Below the pieces are notes generated by a model. It was not told where the DNA came from and ran no database searches. It saw only the letters and a list, made by a program, of their open reading frames with translations. Positions 44,970 to 55,552 of a DNA stretch of 64,000 bases are shown here, piece after piece. The stretch's first letter is position 1; the number at the start of each line of letters is the position of its first letter. The position numbers were made by a program, and so were the translations under genes. Source of the DNA: Heterohyrax brucei (Eukaryota; Chordata; Mammalia; Hyracoidea; Procaviidae); assembly GCA_028571685.1 (NCBI GenBank), contig CM053162.1:63600351-63664350 (forward strand), written 5' to 3'.

Positions 44970-45098
44970 GGAGCCCTGGTGGGATGATGTTTAAGAGCTT
45001 GGCTTCTCATCGGAAGATCATCAATTCAAATTCACCAGCTGCTCTTTGGAAACCGTAGTAGGCAGTTCTTCTCTGTCCTATAGGGTCACTCTAGGACT
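44970..45098 (+). mobile_element. AfroSINE, lacking its final tail
   Basis: GGAGCCCTGGTGGGATGATG, CATCAATTCAAATTCACCAG, CTGTCCTATAGGGTCACTC, then a break. Confidence 0.88.
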
Positions 45099-45874
45099 TC
45101 ACAATTGCTTATTATTACACTCCTCAGAGACTGAATAGAAATCAAACTGATTACTAGTCATCTCAAGTAACTCCTAGTCAAGTGGGGTGAACTTCATTTT
45201 CTCTTTCAAAAACAAAATGATAATAATAGCTTAATAATAGCTGATAAACCTCTGTGTTGTTCTGTGAATTCAAAAATACTCCAAAAAGCTGAAACTACAT
45301 GAATCTAATGCTGTTATCTAGGCATCAGTAGACTAAACATCAGTGTTTTAAGGTTTTCGTTAATAGCATATTTTAGTAGTAAGCCGTTTTCTCACATCTA
45401 CTAGTGATATTACAAAGAGATACAATTAATCCTAGAATTGGAAGAAAATTAGGGTTTCTGTTAATTGGTCTCCTGCATTATAATCAGGGCATGCAATTTT
45501 TTTCAGTGATAAATTATGATAATCTGAAACTACAAGAGAACTTCAGCATCAGAAGATTCATGCGCTTATGTAGTAGGAGTCAGTTTCACGCAATTGATGA
45601 GCTTAAAGCCCTAGCGTGAGAGTAGAGAACAGATGTATGAACGGGAGAGAAGTGTAATGATAATTTGAGATCAACATGGAGACAGGCACGATGAGGCAAA
45701 TAAAACACTGTCTTAATACTGCAATAAATCTTCCTGGGAGGGAGTGGACATGGGATCTGTGCCTGGTACTAGATATGCAGAATAACCTCAGGAATTTTTA
45801 TTTGATGTAATAGGTAGTCACTTTGTTGAACAGATAAAAAAATAATAATAATAATACATGCTGATAAAAGGCAT
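45099..45874. other. Unassigned DNA with (AAT)n
   Basis: An (AAT/ATA)n stretch lies at 45838-45857. No gene or other repeat is recognised. Confidence 0.4.
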
Positions 45875-46034
45875 TAAAAAAAAGCTGCCCTTGAGTTGAT
45901 TCCAACTCATATCAACCCTATAGACAGAGTAGAACTGCTCCATAGTGTTTCCGAGGAGCATCTGGTGGGGTTGAACTGCCAACATTTTGGTGAGCTGATG
46001 CAGGACTTAACCACTGCACCACCAGGGTTTTCAT
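45875..46034 (-). mobile_element. AfroSINE
   Basis: Reverse orientation: CTTGAGTTGATTCCAACTCA, CCTATAGACAGAGTAGAAC, ending CCACCAGGGTTTTC. Confidence 0.9.
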
Positions 46035-46177
46035 AAAATGCATAGTCAGCTAGATAATCAGAATAGATTAGAAAGATATGGAGAATGACTAAAATCAGAG
46101 CAGATGACCATGAACCCATCTCAGATGACTAGTCTGGAGGCAATGGCAACCTAGTCCAGCAGTTTGTTCTGTTCTTG

Positions 46178-46985
46178 TTATTCTGTCTTGTTTTATTGTA
46201 CTTTAGATCAAAGTTTACAGAACAAACTAGTTTCTCATGAATCATTTAGTTTACATGCTGTTTTGTCTCACTGTTTCATAACTCCAGGACATGTCAAAAC
46301 TCTCCCTTCTTGACCTTCGTCTCCATATTACCAGTTTGCCTGTCCCCTCCTACCTTCTATTCCTTGCCACTGGACTGGTGTGACCTTTTAGTCTCTTTTT
46401 GTTTTACTGACTGTTCTAACCTTTGGATGAAGACTGAACCTAAGAAGTGACTTCATTACTGAGTTAAAAGAGGGTCTAGGGGCTATATTCTTCATATTTC
46501 TCCAGTGTCTGGTCTTTTTGTGGTTCAGAATTTTGTTCTACATTTTTTTTCCAGCTCTTTCTGGGACCCTTTATTGTCATCCCTCTCAGAGAAGGCAGTG
46601 GTGGCAGCTGGGCACTATCTGTTTATACCGGACTTAGTCTGGTGAAAGCTATGGTAGTTATGCCCCATTAATCCTCTGGACTAATATTTCCTTTGTATAT
46701 TTAGTTTTCTTAATTCCCCCTTGCTCCCAAAGGGGCAACACTAATGAATATCTTAGATGTCCACTCACAGGCTGTTAAGACCCTAGACGCTACTCACCAA
46801 AGTGAAATATAAAACATTTTCTTTGTAAATTGTATTATGCTGATCAAGCTAGATATCCATCCAAGACCATGGTGCCCACTGCCTTCAGCCCAAGCAATTT
46901 GGTCCCTCAAGAAGTTTGGATGTATCTTTGAACCTTCTATGAAAACCCAGCGGTTTTCTTCTATTGAAATGTGTGTTCTCTACCT
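46178..46985 (-). mobile_element. L1 3' UTR of a second lineage, antisense
   Basis: TGTACTTTAGATCAAAGTTT, GACATGTCAAAACTCTCCCT, CTGTTAAGACCCTAGACGCT and CAAGAAGTTTGGATGTATC fit the reversed 3' UTR of another elephant-type L1 lineage, distinct from that at 9313, 16215 and 23610. 5'-truncated; no ORF2. Confidence 0.68.
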
Positions 46986-47707
46986 ACCTTGCTGAAAAAT
47001 ATGCTGTGAACTGGGAAAATCTTGGTTGTTTCAACTTGAAAATACTAATTTCATTACTTCTAATGCCACTATTATTCCAATGACTTCTGTAATAGCTTTC
47101 TCAACCTATCTGATTGAAATGAGTATATAAATAGAATATATAGTAGAGTCTTGTCATAAATGTAAGTTAATATCTTGCTGAACTGTGAGTTGGCTAAACC
47201 ATTAAGAAACAAAATGGCTGTGCTCAAGCTATCTAAGGTGGTGAGAAAATACAAAGTCATGATAAAGAAGTAAAGTGAAGAAAAAAAAAAAGAGAAAAAC
47301 AACTGCCAGATGAACAAGACTACAGATGGCCACAGAGATGATAAAGACACAGCCAACCAGAAAGACATCAGCAACTGAAGGAACCAGAAGATAAGAAGAA
47401 TGGACTGGTCACTAGTGACCAGGACTTAGAAACAAAACAAACAAAAAACACTTGTTTATTTACTATTATAGAAATCTACCACTCTAAATTTGGGTAGGCA
47501 GTCTCACCCTGAGGGTCTGTGACCTCCAATCTGTTGATGTGCTGTGACCTGACCTTGGAACCCATCTACCTCATCCTCAAAGGCCTGGTTCTAGTGACTA
47601 GGAGAGTTTTCCATTGGTTCCTGAGCTCCTGTGCTGTCCCTGCCTGCTTCACCTCTGAGACACCACGTCATCACAGAACCCTGACTCTCCTAACATCTCA
47701 GTGGTGA
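46986..47707. other. Unassigned DNA
   Basis: No gene or repeat that I can name. A purine-rich stretch lies at 47270-47310. Confidence 0.4.
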
Positions 47708-47766
47708 GCCAGCCAAGCCAAGTGCTGCCGAGTTGGATCTGACTCATGGCGACCCTAGGAGCCAGG
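47708..47766 (-). mobile_element. AfroSINE, AGCCA/GGCTT-tailed subfamily, 5'-truncated
   Basis: AGCCAGCCAAGCCAAGTGCT, GAGTTGGATCTGACTCATGG, CGACCCTAGG. Only the 3' 59 bp are present. A possible short duplication GGTGAG flanks it. Confidence 0.82.
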
Positions 47767-47771
47767 TGAGA

Positions 47772-48115
47772 GTGTAGCCAATTCCCAAATCGCTTAGCGT
47801 GAAACATGCTTTTAGGGAAATGCATGCACGTGAAGACATACTAATGTAGGATTAACTGTGCAGTCCATGTGGGACCCGGTATGAGCCTGTGTGGGTCTTA
47901 ACTAATGTAAATGAGAGTTCTTAATTAATGTAAATGTAGATAAGAGTTCTTAAGTAAGGTAAATAAGAGTGCTTTTGCACCCTGGTGAGAGCACCTTTCT
48001 CCCTCTGCTTAATTGTAACTGTGCGGTTTGATTAAATAAAGCTTATTACTAACCTCAAGCCTCATAGTTATGCATTTTCCTCTGGTACCCCGATACTTCC
48101 CCAGGTGCTCATGAC
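47772..48115 (+). mobile_element. Probable LTR with polyadenylation signal
   Basis: Contains AATAAA (48035-48040) in GATTAAATAAAGCTTATTAC, a typical R-region layout. Upstream are three imperfect copies of a unit like TAATGTAAATGAGAGTTCTT (about 47900-47975), as in LTR enhancers. Edges are uncertain and the family is not known to me. Confidence 0.45.
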
Positions 48116-48650
48116 ATCTATTTATCAAAGTCATCTTCTGGAAAGCCAGAACTGGTAGTGTTCCTTGTCAACTATTTTTTCCCTCCAAACTTCATTGACC
48201 CTTGACACGACCTGTGAAATTCTTCTGTCATTTTTCTTTTCAATTTATCTCTAGTGTCTTCTTGCTAAGAATTCTGTGCCATACACATGCCAAACTCAAT
48301 ATTTTATCTGATCATGCCATGTTTTCCATGCCTTCGTGGCTTTTTACTTTTCATTTCTTTGGTCTCTAGTGCTCCCCTCCATCCTTTAAACATCCTTTGA
48401 GATCCAAATCTATTTTATTTCTTTCTTAGTAAAAAGTTCTTGATTCTGTTAAGCTGAACTAGTTTCTGCTCTGTATGTGTCCTCAGAGGAAACAAGAGTT
48501 TAAGAAAGCTAACTATATTCAGACTGAACTACATTTGAATCTATTCTGCTCACCAACTGTGAGTTGATTGTATTAGTTCTTTGATTCTACACTTTAAAGA
48601 TATCTCATTATCTGTAAGCCTCAAATAACAAAATCTATACATTACAAGGA
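48116..48650. other. Unassigned DNA
   Basis: Nothing recognised. Confidence 0.4.
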
Positions 48651-48806
48651 AACCCTGGTGGCATAGTGGGTTAAGTGCTACATCTGGTAACCAAAAGGTC
48701 AGCAGTTCAAATCTGCCATGGAAATGCCATGACGGGCTGTCCTGCTCTGACCTCTAGGGTCACTATCAATCAGACCCAACTCAATGGCAGTGGTTGTGGT
48801 TCTTTT
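48651..48806 (+). mobile_element. AfroSINE
   Basis: GGAAACCCTGGTGGCATAGT, ACCAAAAGGTCAGCAGTTC, CTCTAGGGTCACTATCAATC, GGCAGTGGTTGTGG. Confidence 0.92.
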
Positions 48807-48847
48807 TATACAGCATAGTGGTGTTTATAAACATTCAATGAGAAATC

Positions 48848-49014
48848 TCTCACCTAAATCAAAGCAAAATTAATTAGATTCTATTTATATTTAATTAATT
48901 TATATATATTTATAATATGTTATATTATAATTAGTTGTATTATAGTAGTTGTCTCATATTATTGTAATCGGTTCTTAATGCCTTTTCCACATCTTTGTAT
49001 TGTCTAATTCTAGA
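48848..49014 (+). repeat. AT-rich repeat shared with 60723-60869 (copy 1)
   Basis: CTCACCTAAATCAAAG at the left, TATTATAATTAGTTGTATTA in the middle and TTGTCTAATTCTAGA at the right all recur in the same order and orientation at 60723-60869. I cannot name the family. Confidence 0.75.
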
Positions 49015-49423
49015 AAGAGTGTTTTCTTCTTTTTTCCTGCATCTCCTAATTTGAATCATAGTTCTTGTCACCTAATAGGCACTCAATAATTCTTTTTCTC
49101 ATATCTACGTGAGAAAATCACAGAAGTAAACGAAAGAAAATGTGAATAGTCTAGTTCATAAATTTACAGAGAGGCAAATTACAAACTGGGATAAAAGTCT
49201 TATGAAACTGCTTCTCTATTATTTCTTCCTTCCAGAATTTTCTATGCCATGTTTAGAAAATCATAGTTCCATGACTAAGAAAAGGAGGTCTGTTGGGTAC
49301 AACACAATGCATACTGCTTCTTAGACTTAGAGTTACAGATTAGAGCCTCAGAAATTCTTTCAGTAATAAATACATTTGATTTTGTTTGATGCAGAATTCC
49401 CTATTTTACACAACCCTCATCAT
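49015..49423. other. Unassigned DNA
   Basis: AT-rich; no gene seen. AATAGGCACTCAATAATTC near 49075 resembles an old MIR end, uncertainly. Confidence 0.35.
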
Positions 49424-49622
49424 TAGGTTGGAGTCCTAGTGGCACAGTGGACCGCTGCTAGCAGAAATGCTGGTGGTCCTAACCTACAAAATTCTCCACA
49501 GAACAAAGATGTGACAGTCTGCTCTGCATCCATAACTGTCACAGGTTTGAAAACCCAACAGAGCAGTTCTACTCTGTCATAAATGGTCTCTATAAGTTGG
49601 GGTTGAATTGAGGGTAATGAAT
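49424..49622 (+). mobile_element. AfroSINE, long form
   Basis: GGAGTCCTAGTGGCACAGTG, the long-form block CAAAGATGTGACAGTCTGC and GAGCAGTTCTACTCTGTCAT. Confidence 0.78.
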
Positions 49623-50856
49623 GTCTTTAAGTTTGACTGCATAGTAGTGCCTAGTGACAGCCATAGAAGTAGTTTTCAATAGTAAGAATAATATATTGAC
49701 AAACTCTTCCCTTAAAATTAATTATCTTACAAATCCTTAATAGTTGAATCAACTTTATTTTACATCTAGACATTAGTAGTTTTTTCAGCATTGAAAAAAC
49801 TCTTGGTCCACCTGGATTTAGGTTTTTTCAGCCTATACCACATCATCCTATGCACTTCTGTTCTTCTCGCAGTTGTTTAAATTATGAATCCCAATAAAGT
49901 CTTGTGAAGACCTATGGTATAAATTAGTATCAATACAAGCAGTAGACAAGAACATTCTTTAAGGAGAGCAGCAAGGATTATGAATGATGGGCACAGAAAC
50001 TGAAGATTGTGAATCAAGTATTGGTTAATATTATTCTGAGGATTTTGTACAGAAGTGGTTTTCTTTTCTTAAAAAAGAAAATACAAACAAAATACCCTTT
50101 CTTATTTTTCATTTGTGACTTTTCAACATTTGTCTTATGAAAGGATATCATGTCAAGAGAGGGTAACAGAGCAAAAACGATGGGACATTTTAAATTCTCA
50201 AGATATTCATTTTCCTTTTGATGTTCTTTGGAGAAAGCGTAGAAGCTAACATCTACCTGTACTGTTTGCCCACAGGAAAACACCAAAATCTTGTTTATAC
50301 TCAAGTTACTCTTCATAACACCATGAGGAGGGACTTTACTTTAGATCGCATAGCTGGAGCTAACAGAGTACAGGCAGAGAAGTCACTTGCTCAGACAGAG
50401 GGAGAAGTCACTTGCTCACAGGAAGTAGATTCATGATGATTTTCTTTCCAGATACCACATGGTGAAGAGCGTGTTCCGTCAACTTCTCTTGTTTGTACTA
50501 TGAACGACAGAATTTTGGGAGATGGATATGGTAATTAAGAAGGAAATTTCATTTCAACAAAGTTTATGAGCCTTTAAAGTTAAGTTAAACGATCTGACCA
50601 CTGGCAGTGTGGTGGGTCTGGGTTTACAGCTAGAGGGGCCACACTGCCGAGCATTCAGGACTCCCAGAATTATGTCAGAAATGTGTCCTATGAGATTGTG
50701 AAACGAAATTTAGACTTACTGTTGGAAATGTGGTAGAGACTAGGAAACAAACAAAAAATATGGCAGTGTATATTTACTACTTAGTAAGCAGAATCCTTCA
50801 TTTGACCCTGTGTGTAAATACGCTGATGAGCAACAAAGGCGTGCTTAAAAATTACC
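49623..50856. other. Unassigned DNA with a 16-bp repeat pair
   Basis: About 1.2 kb without a gene. AGAAGTCACTTGCTCA occurs at 50378-50393 and again at 50403-50418. The surroundings vaguely resemble a MIR core. Confidence 0.4.
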
Positions 50857-51020
50857 AAACCCAAACCTGCTGCTGTTGAGTCGATTCTGACTCATAGTGA
50901 CCCTACAGAGCAGAGCAGAACTCCTCCAAAGAGTTTCCAAAGAGCACCTGGAGGAGCTGAGCTGCCTGTCTTTTGGTTAGGAGATGTAGCTCGTAACCAC
51001 TATGCTACCAGGGTTTCCAC
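50857..51020 (-). mobile_element. AfroSINE
   Basis: Reverse orientation, full length: CTGTTGAGTCGATTCTGACT, CCTACAGAGCAGAGCAGAAC, ending CTACCAGGGTTTCC. Confidence 0.92.
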
Positions 51021-52122
51021 TAAAAGATTAGGCTGGGAATTGATGTGATTTTCACACTTCTAGTTTGAATGGTTCTCCTTGCTCCTAATGTGAGGTTTCT
51101 GGTTATCGTAAATATTAAAATAGAATTTCAAAAAACTCTGATCGAAATCAGACCTCACAAGTTGGCTCCCTTTATCTGTAATTAACTGAAGGTCCTTCAG
51201 TTGAATTAGGACTGGCTTGCTCACCTGTATTATAAATCAGTGGACTGCAAATTTGGAGACCACATTAAATAGAATAGGTTGAGAACAGTGCTTTAAAAAG
51301 ATGGAAATAGAGCCAATAAGTGTAAAAGACAAATGCTTGCAAACTGTATGAAAGTGTAATTACCCAAAGCATGTACAATTGCCCATCATTAGCCTAGAAC
51401 TCCTACCTAACTTTCTTTTTCTTCACACAAATGTCATAAATATATTTCCTCCCAAATCCATAATTAATTTCATGAATGCCATTACAGCAAATTATATAAT
51501 TACTCACTAGAGTTGTGGGCAATCATTTAAAAAGGCATTAAAAGTTAGTCATTGTCTTTGATTTGTTAACTAGAAACATTATTAGTACTTTTTTTCCCCC
51601 AAAGGCAAGATGAGGGTGAAAAAGTGTGCCTTGTAGTATCTATATTTGGTTTCTGAATAGAAATGATTTTAAGGCTGTGTCTTCAAGACAGAGACAATTT
51701 CTACCTTGTTCTTTAAACCTAATACAAAATAAAACTCGCATTCCCCAAGAAAAGTCTCTGGCCCATTCCCAACCTGTGACTATCCTGTGTTATATCTAAT
51801 ACCCCGGAATCTAACCACAGCTTTAGACAAGAGAAGGGAAACACAGCATTTTCATATTTAATTTTGAAACTCCTCTGCTATACACTTGAAGAAAACACAG
51901 GGCCAGTGATTAACTCTCTTGGAGAATTATTTATTTAGCAAGATATTTCCCAATTCCATCCCAATTCTGGCAGAAACTGTGTTTCTCCTATCCTTCTACT
52001 TGGATACTGCCTATAATTTCTCTAAACAAACCAATATTGTCTTGGTATCTTCATCTATATTATTAGTCTGCAGTTTATGTTAGCTAATAAATTGTACAGC
52101 ACCAACTTCCTTTTTGTTCCTG
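51021..52122. other. Unassigned DNA, probably unique
   Basis: About 1.1 kb with no gene and no repeat family that I recognise. Confidence 0.4.
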
Positions 52123-52182
52123 ACCTATATAGACGCTGTGAGTTGGAATGGACCTGATAGTAATAAGTTTGGTCCTGGGTTT
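52123..52182 (+). mobile_element. AfroSINE 3' tail
   Basis: CTATATAGACGCTGTGAGTT, GGAATGGACCTGATAG, AAGTTTGGTCC. Only the 3' 60 bp remain. Confidence 0.68.
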
Positions 52183-52545
52183 TATACAAAGTATCCCGGT
52201 TCTTCCAGACCCACCACCTGTGTTACATCTCTGATATTTTCCTTGGTCACTTCAGTTTATGATGAGTTCTCTTTTCTTTAAATACTAGCAATCTTGTACT
52301 TTTTTTCATAATAGGTAATGTTTACAGAGTGCTGTGTCTATGTCTCTTGAGGACTCCGTATAGTTCTGCTTGCAGATGAAAAACTTAGAATTTTTATAAA
52401 TGGCAGGAGACATCACTGAACCTGTAAAGCTTGGACCTAGTGCTCTTATTTTTTCATATACAAATCATTGCATAGCATGCCTATAGATTTGTTATTTCCC
52501 ACTAGTATTTAACACCTTCATTTATAACTCTTGAAAGGTATAAAC
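52183..52545. other. Unassigned DNA
   Basis: Nothing recognised. Confidence 0.35.
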
Positions 52546-52703
52546 TAAACAATCAAACACATTGCTATGGAGTCAGTTTCAACTCATAGCACCCTTATAT
52601 GACAGAATGAGATTACATCACAGGGTTCCCAAGGAGTAGCTAGCAGATTTTAACTACCAACCTTATAGTTAGCAGCCATAGCTCTTATCCACTGCACCTT
52701 GGG
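52546..52703 (-). mobile_element. AfroSINE
   Basis: Reverse orientation: GGAGTCAGTTTCAACTCATA, CTTATATGACAGAATGAG, CCAACCTTATAGTTAGCAG. Confidence 0.85.
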
Positions 52704-52825
52704 AGGTATAGGTAATCTAGAAGTCTAGATCGTGAGCTTTTTTGTAGAAAAAAAACAAGATTCATGTTCAATTTTTTCCAGTTGTAGCATATTAATATGC
52801 ATATGCTACTACTTGTCTGTCAGGC

Positions 52826-53430
52826 TGTTGTGATGTGGTGGTCGTGTGTTACCCTGATCCTGGAAGCTATGTCACTGGAGTATTTCCAGTGGTTGGGGGG
52901 TCACCCATAGGGAACAGGTCTCAGTGGGCCTCCCAAGTAAAATAGAGTAGGGAAAAAGGCCTGGTATTCTTGGTACAGTGGGTTAGGTGCTACATCTGCT
53001 AACCAAAAGCTCAGCAGTTGAAATCCGCCAGACGCTCCTTGGAAACTCTATGGGGCAGTTCTACTCTGACCTCTAGGGTCACTATGAGTCAGATATGACT
53101 CGATGGCAGTGGATCTATTGGCAGTGGATCTATTCTAAGCATTGGCCAATGGGAACCTTTTAATTACAGAAAGTGCCCAATTTACATACTTTGGAAATAT
53201 TACCAGGAGTGCTCAGTTTCTACAGAAAGATGTCATACTTGGTGCCATAGTGACCTAACATGGTTGTGGGAGACTATTGGTGATATGGGTTGGCACAGTA
53301 GACCCAAAGATAGACTTAAAAATGATGATGAGTGTGAAGGTGCTATAAGAACAGGCAAGGTTTCACTCTGTTGCACATAAGGGTGGCACGTGATGAATTG
53401 GATTTTAATGGCAGCCAGCAAAAACAATAC
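52826..53430 (+). mobile_element. Internally deleted RTE, interrupted by a SINE
   Basis: 52826-52965 and 53130-53172 match the RTE 5' UTR (GGAAGCTATGTCACTGGAGT, GGTCACCCATAGGGAAC, AAGCATTGGCCAATGGG). At about 53173 it jumps to the RTE 3' end (TTTACATACTTTGGAAATAT, GATGTCATACTTGG, GTTGCACATAAGGGTGG). All coding sequence is missing. A SINE lies at 52966-53121. Confidence 0.8.
52966..53121 (+). mobile_element. AfroSINE in RTE
   Basis: GGTACAGTGGGTTAGGTGCT, AACCAAAAGCTCAGCAGTTG, CACTATGAGTCAGATATGAC. Its end GGCAGTGGATCTATT is duplicated in tandem (53107-53136). Confidence 0.9.
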
Positions 53431-53434
53431 TATG

Positions 53435-53640
53435 CATATAAAAAGTCTTTTAGTCGATTCTGACTTAGGAAACTCCGGGTATGTCAAAGCAAAACTATGC
53501 TCCATCAGGCCTTCAGTGATTGACTTTTTTCTAATGTAGATTTTTAGGCCTCTTTTGCTGAGGTGCTCAGCTACTCTGGGTGTACACAAACCACAATCCA
53601 ACCTTTTGAGTGGGAGTCAATGCACTATTCATTGACTGCA
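53435..53640 (-). mobile_element. AfroSINE, third structural form
   Basis: Reverse orientation: TCTTTTAGTCGATTCTGACT, CAAAACTATGCTCCATCAGG, then a middle part different from the other two forms (GTGATTGACTTTTTTCTAAT, TAGGCCTCTTTTGCTGAGG) and CCAACCTTTTGAGTGGGAG. Confidence 0.75.
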
Positions 53641-53664
53641 GTATGTATCTATATATTTAAACAA

Positions 53665-53863
53665 ACAAAAATGTCTTCTATTCAATTCTGACTGGTAGAC
53701 ACTGTATAGAACAGGGAAGAACTTCCCCTACAGAGTTTCCAAGGCTGTAATCTTTACAGAAGCAAACTGCCACATCTTTCTTCTGCAGAGAGGGTACCGT
53801 GTTCAAACCACCAATGCTGCAGTTAACAACTGAGACCTTAACAAATACGCAATCAGGGATCCT
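53665..53863 (-). mobile_element. AfroSINE, long form
   Basis: TATTCAATTCTGACTGGTAG, GGCTGTAATCTTTACAGAAG, CTGCCACATCTTTCTTCTG, ending CAATCAGGGATCC. Confidence 0.88.
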
Positions 53864-53879
53864 TCTTATTACGTCGGTA

Positions 53880-54044
53880 AAACCCAAACCCAATGCCATT
53901 CAGTTGATTCTGTCTCATAGCAACCCTACAGGACAGAGTGTAACTGCCCCATGGAGTTTCTAAAGAACAGTCGGGGGATTCATACTGCCTGTTGACCTTT
54001 TGACGAACAGCCAGTCACTCAATCGCTGTACCACTAGGGCTCCA
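53880..54044 (-). mobile_element. AfroSINE
   Basis: CATTCAGTTGATTCTGTCTC, CCTACAGGACAGAGTGTAAC, ending CCACTAGGGCTCC. Confidence 0.9.
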
Positions 54045-54059
54045 TTGTGTGTATAAAAC

Positions 54060-54212
54060 AAAATGAAACCTGCTGCTTTCAAGTCTGTATTGATTCACAG
54101 CAATCGTAGAGGAAAGAATAGAGCCCCCATAGAGTTTCCAAGGAGTACCTTCAGGATTCGAACAGCTGACTTTTTGGTGACCAGATGTAGCACTGAGCCA
54201 TCAGGGTTTTCA
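54060..54212 (-). mobile_element. AfroSINE
   Basis: CTGCTTTCAAGTCTGTATTG, CATAGAGTTTCCAAGGAGTA, ending GCCATCAGGGTTTTC. Fourth reversed SINE in a row. Confidence 0.88.
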
Positions 54213-54995
54213 TTATGTATATAGTAGGTACTTAATACGAAACTGTTGACTGACTTGTAGACTGTCAAACAAGTAAATATACCTGGCTGTCTTTGCTTTT
54301 TCTTTTTTTTACCAAATATCTATCTAGTACATTTTTGAATTTTTCATTATGTGAGCAAAGAATTAACTGATCTTCTTAAAACCTTGCAGCCTCTCTCAGG
54401 CTTCTCAGGTCCAATATTTATCACTTCTGGTCTGAGGTATAATTAAAATTGTCAGTGAAGATAGGGCAGGAATCTTAAGTCACACTGGGTGCCTCTGTCT
54501 TCTCACTCAGCCCACCATGTAGCCAATTTTTTTAGTTTTTCTCATTCTCATCTCTTTATTTTTCCCAGGATATGTTCTAGCAGGTTTTAGTTTATGTAGG
54601 TTAAGAAACAATAAAAATAAATAAAAATTTATTTTGTCTCTTAGTGATACCATTCATCTTCTTAGAATGTTTCCCTTTTTGTCATTATTATTGTATATTC
54701 TCTTACTCTCATTTATTTTGATACTTTCTCAAAACTTTACACACAAAGAGAAGTCTGAATAATCTTATTTTCTACAATAAATCTAAAAGCAAATTACATT
54801 TAGTCCTTCAGGAAGAGTTTCACAAAATACGGATTATTCAATGGAAAATATGAGCTTTCCATGGTTTATCAAACAAGTAGAGAAACAGTCAAAAATTATA
54901 ATAATAAAATTACATATTTGTAAAAATATATATTCGAACATGTTAAGCCACTAATTGGCTATAGGTCAAAAAAGGACTTTTCTCAATTCCTAGTC
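54213..54995. other. Unassigned DNA
   Basis: No gene or recognisable repeat. Confidence 0.4.
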
Positions 54996-55460
54996 CCTCT
55001 ATCATCGTACATTGGTTTGGGAGCTCATGTTGTGTGTAGCCTTGACTAGGCTGTGACTCTCAGTGGTCTGCCAGACAATAGGCTGATTGTTCTTCCATAA
55101 TGTAATATAATGTAATCATTTCCATGATGTGACCTTTTGTGAGAAGCTATTTCTTTGAAAGCGGAGTTTCTTTCAGGGTGTGGACTACCTCCAGTATATA
55201 AATAGTTATTCAGACAAGGGTTGCTCTCTCTAGATCCCGCATACTCTCATCATCTGATGTGCAGTTTTGAGTGCTTAAGCCAGCAGAATTCTTTGATCTT
55301 TCATCTGACCTGCAGATTTTGAATCAACCAGCCCCTACAAGTCAGTGAGCCAGCAGAGGCCTCAAACTATGGGAAACAAAATCATTCTGAGCTTGAGGAC
55401 CATACACAAAAGAGTCCAGGGAACAAATTCAACCCATGGGTCCTAGTTTTCCAATCCCTG
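54996..55460 (+). mobile_element. Possible LTR-like repeat with TATA box
   Basis: A TATATAAATAG box at 55195-55205 follows a region like GATGTGACCTTTTGTGAG and GGTGTGGACTACCTCCAG. I associate this phrasing with LTR promoters in afrotherian DNA, but I cannot name the family or the edges. Confidence 0.3.
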
Positions 55461-55498
55461 TTTTATATGTTTGTCTATCTTTATTGGTTTATTCTGTA

Positions 55499-55541
55499 GC
55501 CAGCCAGCCAAGCGGCGTCAAGTCGGATCTGACTCATGGCG
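55499..55541 (-). mobile_element. AfroSINE, AGCCA/GGCTT-tailed, 43-bp insertion
   Basis: CCAGCCAGCCAAGCGGCGTC, AAGTCGGATCTGACTCATGG. Flanked by TTTATTCTGTA (55488-55498) and TTTATTCCGTA (55542-55552), an 11-bp duplication with one difference. Confidence 0.92.
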
Positions 55542-55552
55542 TTTATTCCGTA

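Noticed and set aside
53233-53601. 122-aa open frame, minus strand
   Set aside because: It crosses the RTE 3' end and a SINE; composition and position give no support for coding.
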